This document shows positions 1-8,247 of a stretch of DNA of 18,669 bases, one piece after another. Made by a program: the position numbers and the translations under genes. Each line of letters starts with the position of its first letter. Position 1 is the first letter of the stretch. The stretch spans positions 1-18,669 of the forward strand of contig JAHHSU010000021.1 of assembly GCA_020025035.1 (NCBI GenBank). The letters are read 5' to 3'. Source of the stretch: Thomasclavelia sp. (lineage in GTDB: Bacteria; Bacillota_I; Bacilli_A; Erysipelotrichales; Coprobacillaceae). The notes under the pieces are model-generated. The model did not search any database. It saw nothing but the letters and a program-made list of their open reading frames with translations, and was not told the origin of the DNA.

Positions 1-56
1 AAAGGTAGTAGTATAGAAAATATGTAAAAACTAAGTAAGGGATGATAAAACCTTGC

Positions 57-174
57 ATTGTAAGTAGGAAGTGGAATTAAGAAATAAAAACTTATTTTCT
101 GTTACATAAGTTTTACTTAATTTATTTATGAACTAATTTATCGTTTATTTATAATTCCACTTTCATTTTACAAT
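57..174. repeat. Palindromic MITE-like repeat, copy 1
   Basis: This non-coding stretch has long imperfect terminal inverted repeats. ATTGTAA (57-63) is matched by TTACAAT (168-174), and an 11-bp perfect arm (69-79, AAGTGGAATTA) is matched by 152-162. Inside them, a 9-bp arm at 87-95 pairs with 106-114 around a 10-nt loop. The right-hand 47 nt closely resemble the right end of a second element at 8248-8355, with mostly G/A differences. No ORF is present, so it would have to be moved by a transposase encoded elsewhere. It could instead be a structured RNA or a REP-type element. I see no convincing target-site duplication. Confidence 0.5.
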
Positions 175-214
175 TCAGGGCTACAATTTTGGTAACTAAA
201 ACAGTTAAAAGGTA

Positions 215-243
215 TTGATTTTCAATAGTGGTTATGCTATTAT
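215..243 (+). promoter_or_regulatory. Promoter of the tRNA pair
   Basis: TTGATT at 215-220 is followed by a 17-nt spacer and TATTAT at 238-243, preceded by TG at 235-236 (an extended -10). Transcription would start near position 250, about 14 nt upstream of the mature tRNA-Asn. Confidence 0.6.
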
Positions 244-263
244 AAATAAGCGTTGAGCAAGAT

Positions 264-339
264 GCTTGAATAGCTCAGTTGGTAGAGCAATCGGCTGTTA
301 ACCGATCGGTCGTAGGTTCGAGTCCTACTTCAAGCGCCA
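264..339 (+). tRNA. tRNA-Asn (GTT anticodon)
   Basis: This is a complete cloverleaf of 76 nt including an encoded CCA (337-339). The acceptor stem GCTTGAA (264-270) pairs perfectly with 329-335, and the T-loop carries GGTTCGAGTCC. The anticodon stem ATCGG/CCGAT encloses the loop CTGTTAA, giving anticodon GTT at 297-299. G34 in a U33-G34-U35 context is the classic target of tRNA-guanine transglycosylase, which is encoded later in this window. The gene sits one base upstream of tRNA-Glu and shares its promoter and terminator. Confidence 0.97.
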
Positions 340-340
340 T

Positions 341-416
341 GGCCTGTTGGAGAAACGGTTAACTCACATGCCTTTCACGCATGCATTCACGGGTTCGAAT
401 CCCGTACAGGTCACCA
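341..416 (+). tRNA. tRNA-Glu (TTC anticodon)
   Basis: This is a complete 76-nt cloverleaf with encoded CCA (414-416). Acceptor strands GGCCTGT (341-347) and ACAGGTC (406-412) pair with one G-U. The anticodon stem CATGC/GCATG encloses CTTTCAC, so the anticodon is TTC at 374-376. The T-arm GGGTTCGAATCCC is canonical. It is co-transcribed with tRNA-Asn. Confidence 0.97.
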
Positions 417-441
417 TAAGTTGTTAATGTTACATTTAAAT

Positions 442-482
442 AAAAAAAAAGAGAACTTTATTATATAAAGTTCTTTTTTTTT
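442..482 (+). terminator. Rho-independent terminator after the tRNAs
   Basis: A 10-bp perfect stem (452-461 with 465-474, AGAACTTTAT) closes a 3-nt loop. It is flanked by an A-run upstream and a T-run to 482, so it may act in both directions. Confidence 0.85.
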
Positions 483-528
483 ATACAATTTAGGTCATTG
501 TGAACAGATTTTTGTCGACCTTAATTTA

Positions 529-557
529 TTGATTTATAAATTTTCGTGGTATATATT
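529..557 (+). promoter_or_regulatory. Candidate promoter of the hexosaminidase gene
   Basis: TTGATT at 529-534, a 17-nt spacer and TATATT at 552-557 form a sigma-A-type promoter. The leader to the ATG at 652 would be about 88 nt. It contains a short open frame (585-650) that starts ATG-AAC-GGA and stops one base before the hexosaminidase start. Whether that frame is translated is unknown. Confidence 0.45.
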
Positions 558-651
558 GAAAACGTGTTGATGGGGATTAATGACATGAACGGAGGTGTAG
601 GAATAGGTTTTGGTGATTTAAATTATTTTAATGGGAGAAAGGGAAAATAAT

Positions 652-2412
652 ATGAAGATGAATCGTATTTTAAAGTCTGTTTTATGTTTGGGATTATTGA
701 GTCATACTATCGTTTCTAACTCTATTTTTACTAGTGCAAAAGATAACGACGTAGACAGGAATGAATTTATATATGAGGATAATCAACTTAATCTAGATTT
801 TTCAACAATGGATCAAGATACAGATACTAAAAAAGCAGTATTTTCAATTGATGCAGGAAGAAAATATTTTTCAAAGAATCAAATTAAAGAGTTAATTAAT
901 CAAGCACGTATTTCTGGTTATACAGATATTCAATTAATTCTAGGAAACGATGGGTTACGTTTTTTATTAGATGATATGACAATTGAAGCAAATGGCAAGA
1001 TTTATAAAAGTGATGATGTTAAAGAAGCTCTTGTAATAGGAAATAATGAATATTATAACGATCCTAATGGAAATTATTTATCTCAACAAGAAATGGATGA
1101 GATATTAGCTTATGCAAAAAAATTAAATGTAGGGATTATACCTGTAATTAATTCTCCAGGACATATGGATGCAATATTAGTGGCAATGAGTAGATTAGGA
1201 ATTGATCATCCTATGTATCAATCATCTAAAAGAACAATAGATTTAAATAATGAAGAAGCAATAGCATTTAACTTAGCACTTATCCAAAAATATGTTAATT
1301 ATTTTTCAAAATATTCAACAATATTTAATTTAGGATGTGATGAATATGCAAACGATGTAGATACTGGAGGATGGCAAAAGTTACAAGATAGAGGAGAATA
1401 TCCTAAATTTATTGAATATGTAAATGTTTTAGCAAACATAGTAAGTGATGCAAATATGCGACCAATGTGTTTTAATGATGGAATTTATTATAATTCAGCG
1501 GATGAGTTTGGAACATTTAATAATAATATTTTAATTTCATATTGGACTGCTGGATGGTGGGGATTTAACGTTGCAAAGGCTAAATTTTTATCTGAAAAAG
1601 GACACCAAATACTTAATACAAACGATGGTTGGTATTGGGTATTAGGAAATTTAGGAAATACTGGATATAATTTTAATAATGCAATGAAAAATATCAATGA
1701 TAAAGCGTTTACTTCTATTGTAGGAGACTTAGGGGATACTCGTTCTATTGGAAGTGTTCAAGCTGTATGGTGTGATGATCCTAGTCAACCACATGATATG
1801 CCTCGTATTAAGCAATTGATGAATGCATTTTCAACAAAATATCATGATTATATGATACAATATGCAAATTATAATGAGTTACACAATGTGCTTGCAAGTA
1901 TACCAACAGATACTACAGGGTATACAAATGAATCAGTAGATTTTTTAAATAATAAAATTAAGGAAATTGAATGGAATTTAACAGATGATATGCAACATAA
2001 GGTTGATGAGTTTGTTGTCCATGTACAAAATGCAATTGATGGATTAGTGGTAGACAAAGAAATATTACGTCAAGAAATTGCAAAAGCACCAATCAATGGT
2101 GAAATGTATACAAGTAAAAGTTGGTACGATTACCAAAAAATGTTAGAAAGTGCTAAAGTTGTTTTGGAAGATCAAACTGCAACAATTCAAGATGTAAAAA
2201 TTGCAGTAATGAATTTACAAGAAGCCTATGCTAACTTACAATTTAAAACACCTATAGATGATCAAGAAACTGTAGTAGATCCTTCTACTACAGATAATAG
2301 CCAAACTAATACTCCACTTACTGGGGATACAGTTCATAATGGATTTGTATTTGGAGTATTATTGTTAGTAAGTAGTGTAATGTTATTACTTAGAAAAAAA
2401 ATTAAAAATTAA
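652..2412 (+). CDS. Secreted GH20 beta-N-acetylhexosaminidase, StrH-like, with sortase-type tail
   Basis: Predicted exo-beta-N-acetylhexosaminidase that removes terminal GlcNAc from glycans at the cell surface. I start it at 652 because AAAGGG lies 8 nt upstream; an in-frame ATG at 631 has poorer spacing and would spoil the signal peptide. Numbered from 652 (586 aa), residues 1-30 form a signal peptide (Lys/Arg, hydrophobic core). A single GH20 catalytic domain follows, with FSIDAGRKYF near its start, NSPGHMDAI in the middle and the catalytic Asp-Glu pair D230-E231 in NLGCDEYAND. Residues about 466-531 resemble a FIVAR domain. The tail has TPLTGD at 554-559, a hydrophobic stretch and KKIKN, which is the layout of a sortase signal with a non-canonical motif. 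Wording of the catalytic domain matches streptococcal StrH, which targets GlcNAc beta-1,2-mannose of N-glycans. That specificity is inferred. StrH has two catalytic domains; this protein has one. Confidence 0.88.
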   Translation: MKMNRILKSVLCLGLLSHTIVSNSIFTSAKDNDVDRNEFIYEDNQLNLDFSTMDQDTDTKKAVFSIDAGRKYFSKNQIKELINQARISGYTDIQLILGNDGLRFLLDDMTIEANGKIYKSDDVKEALVIGNNEYYNDPNGNYLSQQEMDEILAYAKKLNVGIIPVINSPGHMDAILVAMSRLGIDHPMYQSSKRTIDLNNEEAIAFNLALIQKYVNYFSKYSTIFNLGCDEYANDVDTGGWQKLQDRGEYPKFIEYVNVLANIVSDANMRPMCFNDGIYYNSADEFGTFNNNILISYWTAGWWGFNVAKAKFLSEKGHQILNTNDGWYWVLGNLGNTGYNFNNAMKNINDKAFTSIVGDLGDTRSIGSVQAVWCDDPSQPHDMPRIKQLMNAFSTKYHDYMIQYANYNELHNVLASIPTDTTGYTNESVDFLNNKIKEIEWNLTDDMQHKVDEFVVHVQNAIDGLVVDKEILRQEIAKAPINGEMYTSKSWYDYQKMLESAKVVLEDQTATIQDVKIAVMNLQEAYANLQFKTPIDDQETVVDPSTTDNSQTNTPLTGDTVHNGFVFGVLLLVSSVMLLLRKKIKN

Positions 2413-2486
2413 TATTTCATGTAAAGACCTATCAACTATTTTATGTAAGTTTTATATATTTATTTAGAATTGCAAGTTATTATCCT

Positions 2487-2530
2487 ATCTCTAGAAATCC
2501 TATTCATGATAGATTTCTAGAGATGTTTTT
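2487..2530 (+). terminator. Terminator of the hexosaminidase gene
   Basis: A 13-bp perfect stem (2487-2499 with 2512-2524, core TCTCTAGAAATC) has a 12-nt loop and is followed by GTTTTT. Confidence 0.8.
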
Positions 2531-2561
2531 GATATGAGAAATAGTAGTTATTTATCAATTA

Positions 2562-2606
2562 TAAAAATCCTCCTTTGGTATATCAATTACCATGGGAGGA
2601 TTGTTT
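2562..2606 (-). terminator. Terminator of glmM, possibly bidirectional
   Basis: A 15-bp stem with one mismatch pairs 2566-2580 with 2588-2602 (outer arm AATCCTCC, inner arm GGTA) around a 7-nt loop. Read on the minus strand it is followed by a T-run and lies about 35 nt beyond the glmM stop. On the plus strand it is followed by GTTTTA. Confidence 0.75.
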
Positions 2607-2639
2607 TATATAAAATATTTTATTAGTTATATGTGTAGT

Positions 2640-3983
2640 TTATGCAATATATCCTTTTTGTTTAATGATTTCAATAACAGACATTACATGTTCATAACAT
2701 AATTCTTTAGTACTAGCTTCTACCATTACACGAATTACTGGCTCTGTTCCACTTTCTCTTACTAAAATACGTCCATTATTTGCAAGAGATTCTTCTACTT
2801 TTTTAATAGCATTTTGTACGTCTTTATCTTCTCTTGTTGTTTTTTTATCTTTTACTTTGACATTTTTAAGTAGTTGAGGATAAATGTCTACAGGTTCTAC
2901 TAATTGTGAAAGTGTTTTTTTAGATTCTACCATTACTTCCATTAATTTTAAAGAAGTAAGAATTCCATCTCCTGTAGTTGCATGTTTTGAAAAAATAATG
3001 TGTCCAGATTGTTCTCCACCTATACAGTGACCATTTTTTACCATGTTTTCATAGACATATTTATCACCAACAGCAGTTTTTTCATATTGTATACCTAACT
3101 GATCTAGAGCCTTGTATAATCCTAGATTTGACATGATTGTAGTTACAATTGTATTGTTGACTAATTCTCCTCTTGACTTCATATACGTTGCACAAATATA
3201 TAAAATTAAATCTCCATCAATGACACGTCCAAATTCATCTACTGCAATACATCGATCAGCATCGCCATCATAAGCAAAACCAACATCTAATCCATTATCT
3301 ATTACGTATTTTTGTAGTACTTCAATATGAGTAGAACCACAGTTTTCATTAATGTTTAATCCATTAGGTTCATCATTAATAACATAGGTTTTGGCACCCA
3401 ATGCATCAAATACAGCTTTTGCTACTGCACTAGCACTTCCATTTGATAAGTCTAAACCTACTTTAATATTTTTAAATGCACGTGTTGGAATAGACATTAA
3501 ATATCCAATATATCGGTTTCTTCCCATTGAAAAGTCGATTGTTCTTCCAATGTTTTCTTTAGTTGCAAGTGGAATATCTTCTCCAATTCCATCAATGTAA
3601 TCTTCAATTAATGCTTCTACAGATGCGTCAAGTTTATGTCCTTTTTCATTGATAATTTTGATTCCATTATCATAAAAAGGATTGTGCGATGCACTAATCA
3701 TAATTCCAGCATCAAATTCTTCTGTGCGAACTACATAAGAAACTGATGGTGTAGTTGTAACATGTAGTAAGTACACATCTGCACCACTAGCTGTTAAACC
3801 TGCAACAAGAGAATATTCAAACATATAGCTAGATCTTCTTGTATCTTTTCCAATCACAATTTTTGCTTTTTTATTTCTAGAATAATACCATCCTAAATAT
3901 CTTCCAACTTTATAGGCATGTTCTACGGTTAAATTGACATTAGATTCTCCTCTAAATCCATCAGTCCCAAAATATTTACCCAT
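2640..3983 (-). CDS. glmM: Phosphoglucosamine mutase
   Basis: Cytoplasmic enzyme converting glucosamine-6-phosphate to glucosamine-1-phosphate, the step before UDP-GlcNAc and thus peptidoglycan synthesis. The 447-aa protein has every landmark of the alpha-D-phosphohexomutase family. These are GTDGFRG at 6-12, the phosphoserine loop ISASHNP with the catalytic Ser near 99, the metal loop DGDADR at 239-244, the sugar-binding GEQSGH at 323-328 and the phosphate-binding RESGTEP at 409-415. I start it at the ATG at 3983, 8 nt after AAGGAGG; a TTG two codons upstream is too close to the ribosome site. An extended -10 lies just upstream, so it is probably transcribed on its own. The length is normal and nothing is missing. 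Confidence 0.97.
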   Translation of the reverse strand: MGKYFGTDGFRGESNVNLTVEHAYKVGRYLGWYYSRNKKAKIVIGKDTRRSSYMFEYSLVAGLTASGADVYLLHVTTTPSVSYVVRTEEFDAGIMISASHNPFYDNGIKIINEKGHKLDASVEALIEDYIDGIGEDIPLATKENIGRTIDFSMGRNRYIGYLMSIPTRAFKNIKVGLDLSNGSASAVAKAVFDALGAKTYVINDEPNGLNINENCGSTHIEVLQKYVIDNGLDVGFAYDGDADRCIAVDEFGRVIDGDLILYICATYMKSRGELVNNTIVTTIMSNLGLYKALDQLGIQYEKTAVGDKYVYENMVKNGHCIGGEQSGHIIFSKHATTGDGILTSLKLMEVMVESKKTLSQLVEPVDIYPQLLKNVKVKDKKTTREDKDVQNAIKKVEESLANNGRILVRESGTEPVIRVMVEASTKELCYEHVMSVIEIIKQKGYIA

Positions 3984-4016
3984 GATCAATTCCTCCTTGT
4001 TATAAAATACGATAAT

Positions 4017-4025
4017 AGTATATCA
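4017..4025 (-). promoter_or_regulatory. Extended -10 element of glmM
   Basis: On the minus strand the sequence reads TGATATACT, a TGn motif directly joined to TATACT (4017-4022). No good -35 is visible, which is typical for extended -10 promoters. It lies about 35 nt upstream of the start codon. Confidence 0.5.
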
Positions 4026-4080
4026 CAAATTAGAAAAAATAATGAAAAAAAGTAAAGATAGTATACCTGTTTTTTAAAAT

Positions 4081-5403
4081 TTACGATTTATTCATAGCTA
4101 ATACACCAGGAGCAACTTCGTAAATGTAGTGTGAATAAAACTCTTTCATTACTAAAATTGCATAATGTGTATCATAAGTCCCTGCTAATTCATAACAAGA
4201 ATGCATTGCTAATTGTGCAAGACCAATATCAATGGAATGGATACTTACTTGTTGTTCACTTAGACATCCTAGAGTTGATCCACCTCTTATATCTGAACGA
4301 TTTGTATAAAATTGATAAGGAACATTAGCTTTTTTACAACATTCAATAAATAATGCAGATGACATTGCATCTGTAGTATAGGCTTGTCTAGCACTATGCT
4401 TAATTACAATTCCTTTATTCATTGCGACTTTATTAGTTGGATCAGATAAATTACCATGATTTGGATGAATAGCATGAGCATTATCTGCAGATACAATCAT
4501 AGAAGATGCAAGTGCTTGTAAATGTTGATCAGTAGTTTTATTTAAGGAATGACTAATACGTAATAAGGAGTCTTTTAGAAATGTTGAAGATGCTCCTTGT
4601 TTTGTCATACTTCCTACTTCTTCGTTATCTGCCATATAGAATACATTGATTGCTTTTGTTGGTGTTGCTTGAATAAATCCTTGCAATGAGGCAAATACAC
4701 ATTGTAAGTCATCTAATCTAGAAGAAGCAACGTATTCTTCATTTACCCCAATGAAAGTCCCTTTTGTTCTAGGGTATAAAAATAGTTCAGTAGCATAGAT
4801 ATTATTAACATCTTCATGAATGTTTTTAGCAATCAATTGGTTAAAAAAATCTTGATCTAAGCTAGCATTTCCAATAAGTGGTAACATATCTACTTGTACA
4901 TTATAGGATTTTTTTGTATTTGCATCTCTATCTAAATGAATTGCAACATTTGGGATAATGAGTAAATCTTGATCAATATTTACTAATTTCGTTTCAAATT
5001 GATCGTTGTTTTTTACAATAGCTCTACCAGCAATAGAAAGTGGTCGATCTAACCACGTAGCACAAAGTGTTCCACCGTACATTTCTACATTTAATTTAGT
5101 ATATTCGTTATCAGATTGTATTGTTGGTATTGGTTTTATTTTAAATGTAGGACTATCACAGTGTGTAGCCAAAATATTAAAATTGTACGTATCAATAGAT
5201 GAACCAATAGAAAATGCAATTAATGCAGTTGTATTTTTAGATACAAAGTATTTTCCTCCAGGTTGTAATTGCCAATTTTCTCCTTCTATTAATTCCACAA
5301 AGCCTTCATTTTTTAAAGTATTTCTAACTGTATCATTTGCATGATAAGGTGTTGGACAATTTTCAATAAATTGAATTAATTGTTTTGATGTGTGGATATG
5401 CAT
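4081..5403 (-). CDS. apeB: M18 family aminopeptidase
   Basis: Zinc-dependent cytosolic aminopeptidase that trims N-terminal residues, often acidic ones, from peptides. The 440-aa length is right for the bacterial M18 family. Visible landmarks are ATHCDSP with metal-ligand His81, SSRLDDL at 227-233 with the bridging Asp, and the ADNEEVGS motif (258-265) with the catalytic and ligand Glu pair 261/262. SADNAHAIHPNH (305-316) and the C-terminal His401 in LAMHSCYE follow. The start is fixed by AAAGGAGGT 8 nt upstream of the ATG at 5403. It lies upstream of glmM on the same strand with a 97-nt gap that contains a separate promoter, so co-transcription is only partial at most. The symbol follows common usage for this family; substrate preference is not visible in the sequence. 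Confidence 0.93.
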   Translation of the reverse strand: MHIHTSKQLIQFIENCPTPYHANDTVRNTLKNEGFVELIEGENWQLQPGGKYFVSKNTTALIAFSIGSSIDTYNFNILATHCDSPTFKIKPIPTIQSDNEYTKLNVEMYGGTLCATWLDRPLSIAGRAIVKNNDQFETKLVNIDQDLLIIPNVAIHLDRDANTKKSYNVQVDMLPLIGNASLDQDFFNQLIAKNIHEDVNNIYATELFLYPRTKGTFIGVNEEYVASSRLDDLQCVFASLQGFIQATPTKAINVFYMADNEEVGSMTKQGASSTFLKDSLLRISHSLNKTTDQHLQALASSMIVSADNAHAIHPNHGNLSDPTNKVAMNKGIVIKHSARQAYTTDAMSSALFIECCKKANVPYQFYTNRSDIRGGSTLGCLSEQQVSIHSIDIGLAQLAMHSCYELAGTYDTHYAILVMKEFYSHYIYEVAPGVLAMNKS

Positions 5404-5433
5404 AAAAAAAACCTCCTTTATTTTTTCATATAT

Positions 5434-5442
5434 AGTATACCA
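5434..5442 (-). promoter_or_regulatory. Extended -10 element of the M18 aminopeptidase gene
   Basis: The minus strand reads TGGTATACT (TATACT at 5434-5439 in complement), about 30 nt upstream of the ATG. The -35 region is A/T-rich with no clear match. Confidence 0.5.
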
Positions 5443-5524
5443 TAATTTTATTAAAAATAATTTTGCATTGTGATATATTTTTATATATGAATAAAGGATT
5501 TTCTATAACTTATATTAGATAATT

Positions 5525-6310
5525 TTAACCAAGTAAGATATCTAATGCCATCATAATCATAAAACCTATCATACAAGTAATTGTACTTAACAAGGATGAA
5601 TCGTCTTTTTTTGATGTAGGAATTAAGTCTTCAACCACTACAAATAACATAGCTCCTGCTGCAAATACTAATGCGTAGGGAAGTATTTGATGAAATAATG
5701 TAGCAGCTAAATATCCAATGATTGCACTAGGTATTTCCACAATAGCTGAGAATTGACCATACATCATAGATTTAAATTTAGACATTCCTGCATTTTTCAT
5801 TGGTAATGAAATTGCTAATCCTTCAGGTAGGTTTTGAATTCCTATACCAATAGATAATATTAAGGCAGCAATTTGTGCTTGATAGGATGTGTTTGCAAAA
5901 GCTACTCCAACAGCTAAACCTTCAGGAATGTTATGCAAAGTCATTGCAATCATTAATCTATTTGTTTTGGTGCATGAAAGGTAATGTGTATTTTGCATTG
6001 TATTAAAATATTTAGCTATGATTTTATCTAGTAGTCCTACAAATAAAGCTCCTATTACAAATACAATAGGTAACAAAGCTAGATAAAATTTGCTTTTTTC
6101 TTCTAAAATATCAATAGCAGGTAGTAATAAAGAAAAAAATGTAGCTGCAATCATAATACCAGAAGCTGTTCCTAATGCAATTGCATTTAATCGTTTATTT
6201 TTCTCTTTTACAAAATATACTAGCGTAGAACCTAAGGCGGTGAGTAACCAATTTAGAGTAGAACATATAAAAACAATCCATAATCTAGGTAGTGATAATA
6301 AAAATCCCAT
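5525..6310 (-). CDS. ZIP family divalent metal transporter
   Basis: Inner-membrane importer of divalent cations, most likely zinc and perhaps iron or manganese. The 261-aa protein is almost entirely hydrophobic, with about eight membrane segments. It carries the two ZIP signature helices: HNIPEGLAVG at 126-135 and QNLPEGLAIS at 159-168. Their His, Asn and Glu residues form the metal-binding centre of the family. A short polar loop around residues 103-118, with one His and one Cys, lies between the early helices and the signature; it is much shorter than the His-rich loops of eukaryotic members. The start follows AAAGGAGG 7-8 nt upstream. On the minus strand a TATACT (complement of 6331-6336) could be its -10. 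No metalloregulator gene or obvious Zur/Fur operator is next to it. Confidence 0.93.
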   Translation of the reverse strand: MGFLLSLPRLWIVFICSTLNWLLTALGSTLVYFVKEKNKRLNAIALGTASGIMIAATFFSLLLPAIDILEEKSKFYLALLPIVFVIGALFVGLLDKIIAKYFNTMQNTHYLSCTKTNRLMIAMTLHNIPEGLAVGVAFANTSYQAQIAALILSIGIGIQNLPEGLAISLPMKNAGMSKFKSMMYGQFSAIVEIPSAIIGYLAATLFHQILPYALVFAAGAMLFVVVEDLIPTSKKDDSSLLSTITCMIGFMIMMALDILLG

Positions 6311-6448
6311 TTTTTGCCTCCTTTATTGCTAGTATATGATAATGCCTAGAAAATGTTGCTTATTTGTAGATAAAAATGATATATACATTCTTTATTGGTT
6401 ATTCATGTATTAAGGTATGGGATGTATATTTTATTGAAGTCTTAAAAA

Positions 6449-6844
6449 TTACTGATTATTTGTAGTGATGGGTAAATCTTGTTTTAAAACACAATCGCAT
6501 TGGTATTGTATATTTAACTGATTTAATCTATCTAATATCTTGTTATCATAAGTATTAGGTTGTAACCAACATTTAGTGATGTTTAGTTGGTGAACATGAT
6601 CAATGATATTTAAGTTGTATTTTGGAGCAGTTACAAAAACTACTAGATCTATATGGATATCATCAGGAATATCCATAAGTGTAGGATACATTTTATCTCC
6701 ATCTACATATTCATACATTGGAGTGATTCCATATACATGATAATTTAAATTTTTTAAATGTTGATAGATGATATAGCCATATTTTTCTTGATGAATCGTA
6801 ACACCAGTTACAGCAATGTTTTGAACGTTATTAAATAAGTTCAT
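6449..6844 (-). CDS. CoA-binding (Rossmann) domain protein, YccU-like
   Basis: Small soluble protein of 131 aa, about the usual length of the CoA_binding_2 (COG1832) family. It opens with a beta strand and turn (IAVTGVTIHQEKYGY, residues about 10-24), equivalent to the nucleotide-binding loop. Next comes YHVYGITPMYEYVDG, then DIHIDLVVFVTAP with the alternating pattern of a Rossmann fold, and finally KCWLQPNTYD near the C-terminus. Family members bind CoA or acyl-CoA, but their physiological role is unsettled. It starts only 4 nt after the rmuC stop, so the two are almost certainly translated from one transcript. No other partner is visible. Confidence 0.82.
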   Translation of the reverse strand: MNLFNNVQNIAVTGVTIHQEKYGYIIYQHLKNLNYHVYGITPMYEYVDGDKMYPTLMDIPDDIHIDLVVFVTAPKYNLNIIDHVHQLNITKCWLQPNTYDNKILDRLNQLNIQYQCDCVLKQDLPITTNNQ

Positions 6845-6848
6845 TATA

Positions 6849-8042
6849 TTACATCTCCTTTTCTACAATTGAATAATCTTTGTTTTTTTCAATATCTTTT
6901 AATTTTCGCTGGATTGCTCTTGAGCGCACACCTACAAGTTTATCTAATTCTCTATTTGCTTGATCAATTCTTTGTTGTGTAGTGACTAATACATCATTAA
7001 ATTTTTCAAATTCATATTTAACTGATCCTAGTAACTTCCACACTTCACTAGAATGATGTTGCAAGGCAAGCGTTTTAAATCCCATTTGTAAACTGTTAAG
7101 TAGTGCAGCCATAGTACTAGGGCCAGCAATACATACATGATAATCACGTTGAATAGTTTCAAGTAATCCTAATTTAATAGTATCAGCATATAATCCTTCA
7201 AATGGTAAAAACATAATTGCAAAATCTGTAGTATAGGGCGGTTCAATATATTTCTTTTGAATTTCTCTAGCAAAACCTTTAATTCGTTGAATTAGTTCGT
7301 TTTGTGATTTGGTAATTAATTCTTTGTCATTTAAATCATATGCATCTTGAAGTTTATAGTAGGCATCACATGGGAATTTAGAATCAATTGGAAGATAAAT
7401 TTGTTCATTATTTTCTCCAGGAAGTTTGATTGCAAATTCAACAACTACATTACGTGTAGGAATAGGAGAACAATTGATTACATATTGATCTTTAATCAAG
7501 ATTTCATTTAGAATGGATTCTAGTTGTATTTCTCCTAAAATTCCTCTAGTTTTCACATTAGATAAAACTTTTTTTAAATCATCTACTCCACTTACTAGGT
7601 TTTGTATTTCTCCTAAACCCTTATATAAGGATTCTAAACGTTCATTTACAATTTGAAAGGATTGATTAAAGTTTTGATCTAAACTAGATTGTAATCTTTG
7701 GTCAACTGTAAAACGAATATGATCTAATTTTTTGGTATTTTCTTCCTGTATTAAAAATAACCTATTTTCAATCATTTGACGTAATGCATTTAGTTTTTCT
7801 TCCGTAGTTAATTCAAGTGTTTGAAATCTATATTCTAATTGTAGTAAGGAAGAATTAAGTGATGAAGATATTGATTTCATATTTTGATTTTGTAAATTTC
7901 CAATTTCTTTTTGTAGTGTAGACATTAATTGAATATTAGATTGAATTTTTTGTTCTACCTTATTTGAAATTGGATTTTTTATTAAATAATATAATAATAG
8001 TATATTACTAATGAGTAATAATAGGATAATGATGTATGCCAT
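6849..8042 (-). CDS. rmuC: DNA recombination protein RmuC
   Basis: Membrane-anchored nuclease-like protein associated in E. coli with limiting inversions at short inverted repeats. Residues 2-20 form a single N-terminal membrane segment. Residues about 25-150 are a long Gln/Glu/Leu-rich coiled coil. The RmuC core follows, with KTRGILGEIQLESIL, LPIDSKFPCDAYYKL, IMFLPFEGLYA and GPSTMAALLNSLQMGF, all strong family wording. A basic, coiled C-terminus ends the protein. At 397 aa it is close to the family norm. The ATG at 8042 follows an AAGGAGAAT-type ribosome site. It is the first gene of a two-gene unit with the CoA-binding protein. The upstream 450 bp contain a palindromic repeat, which is notable only because RmuC is linked to inverted-repeat rearrangement. 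Confidence 0.93.
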   Translation of the reverse strand: MAYIIILLLLISNILLLYYLIKNPISNKVEQKIQSNIQLMSTLQKEIGNLQNQNMKSISSSLNSSLLQLEYRFQTLELTTEEKLNALRQMIENRLFLIQEENTKKLDHIRFTVDQRLQSSLDQNFNQSFQIVNERLESLYKGLGEIQNLVSGVDDLKKVLSNVKTRGILGEIQLESILNEILIKDQYVINCSPIPTRNVVVEFAIKLPGENNEQIYLPIDSKFPCDAYYKLQDAYDLNDKELITKSQNELIQRIKGFAREIQKKYIEPPYTTDFAIMFLPFEGLYADTIKLGLLETIQRDYHVCIAGPSTMAALLNSLQMGFKTLALQHHSSEVWKLLGSVKYEFEKFNDVLVTTQQRIDQANRELDKLVGVRSRAIQRKLKDIEKNKDYSIVEKEM

Positions 8043-8247
8043 TAAAATTCTCCTTTTTTTGTTGTTGTACTTTCATGATTATTGTATATAATCTATGAAT
8101 AAAATGCAATTTGGTTAGTAAAGTTAAAGTATTTATTTGTCATGGGTTAATGGGTGTACAGATATATTTATAAATATAAACTATTTTATATTACGTTAAT
8201 TTTTGATAATTTGCTTATATATTTATAAATGTTTTTATTCTTAAGGT

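Noticed and set aside
1..263. Possible end of a ribosomal RNA operon upstream of the tRNAs
   Set aside because: No rRNA-like conserved sequence is visible, and a promoter directly precedes the tRNAs.
5006..5344. Open frame of 112 codons on the plus strand inside the M18 aminopeptidase gene
   Set aside because: It is antisense to a gene with all catalytic motifs, has no ribosome site and shows no recognisable domain.
6381..6429. Inverted repeat ATATACAT / ATGTATAT between the ZIP and CoA-binding genes
   Set aside because: It is only 8 bp of very AT-rich sequence with a 33-nt gap and no T-run, so it is compatible with chance.
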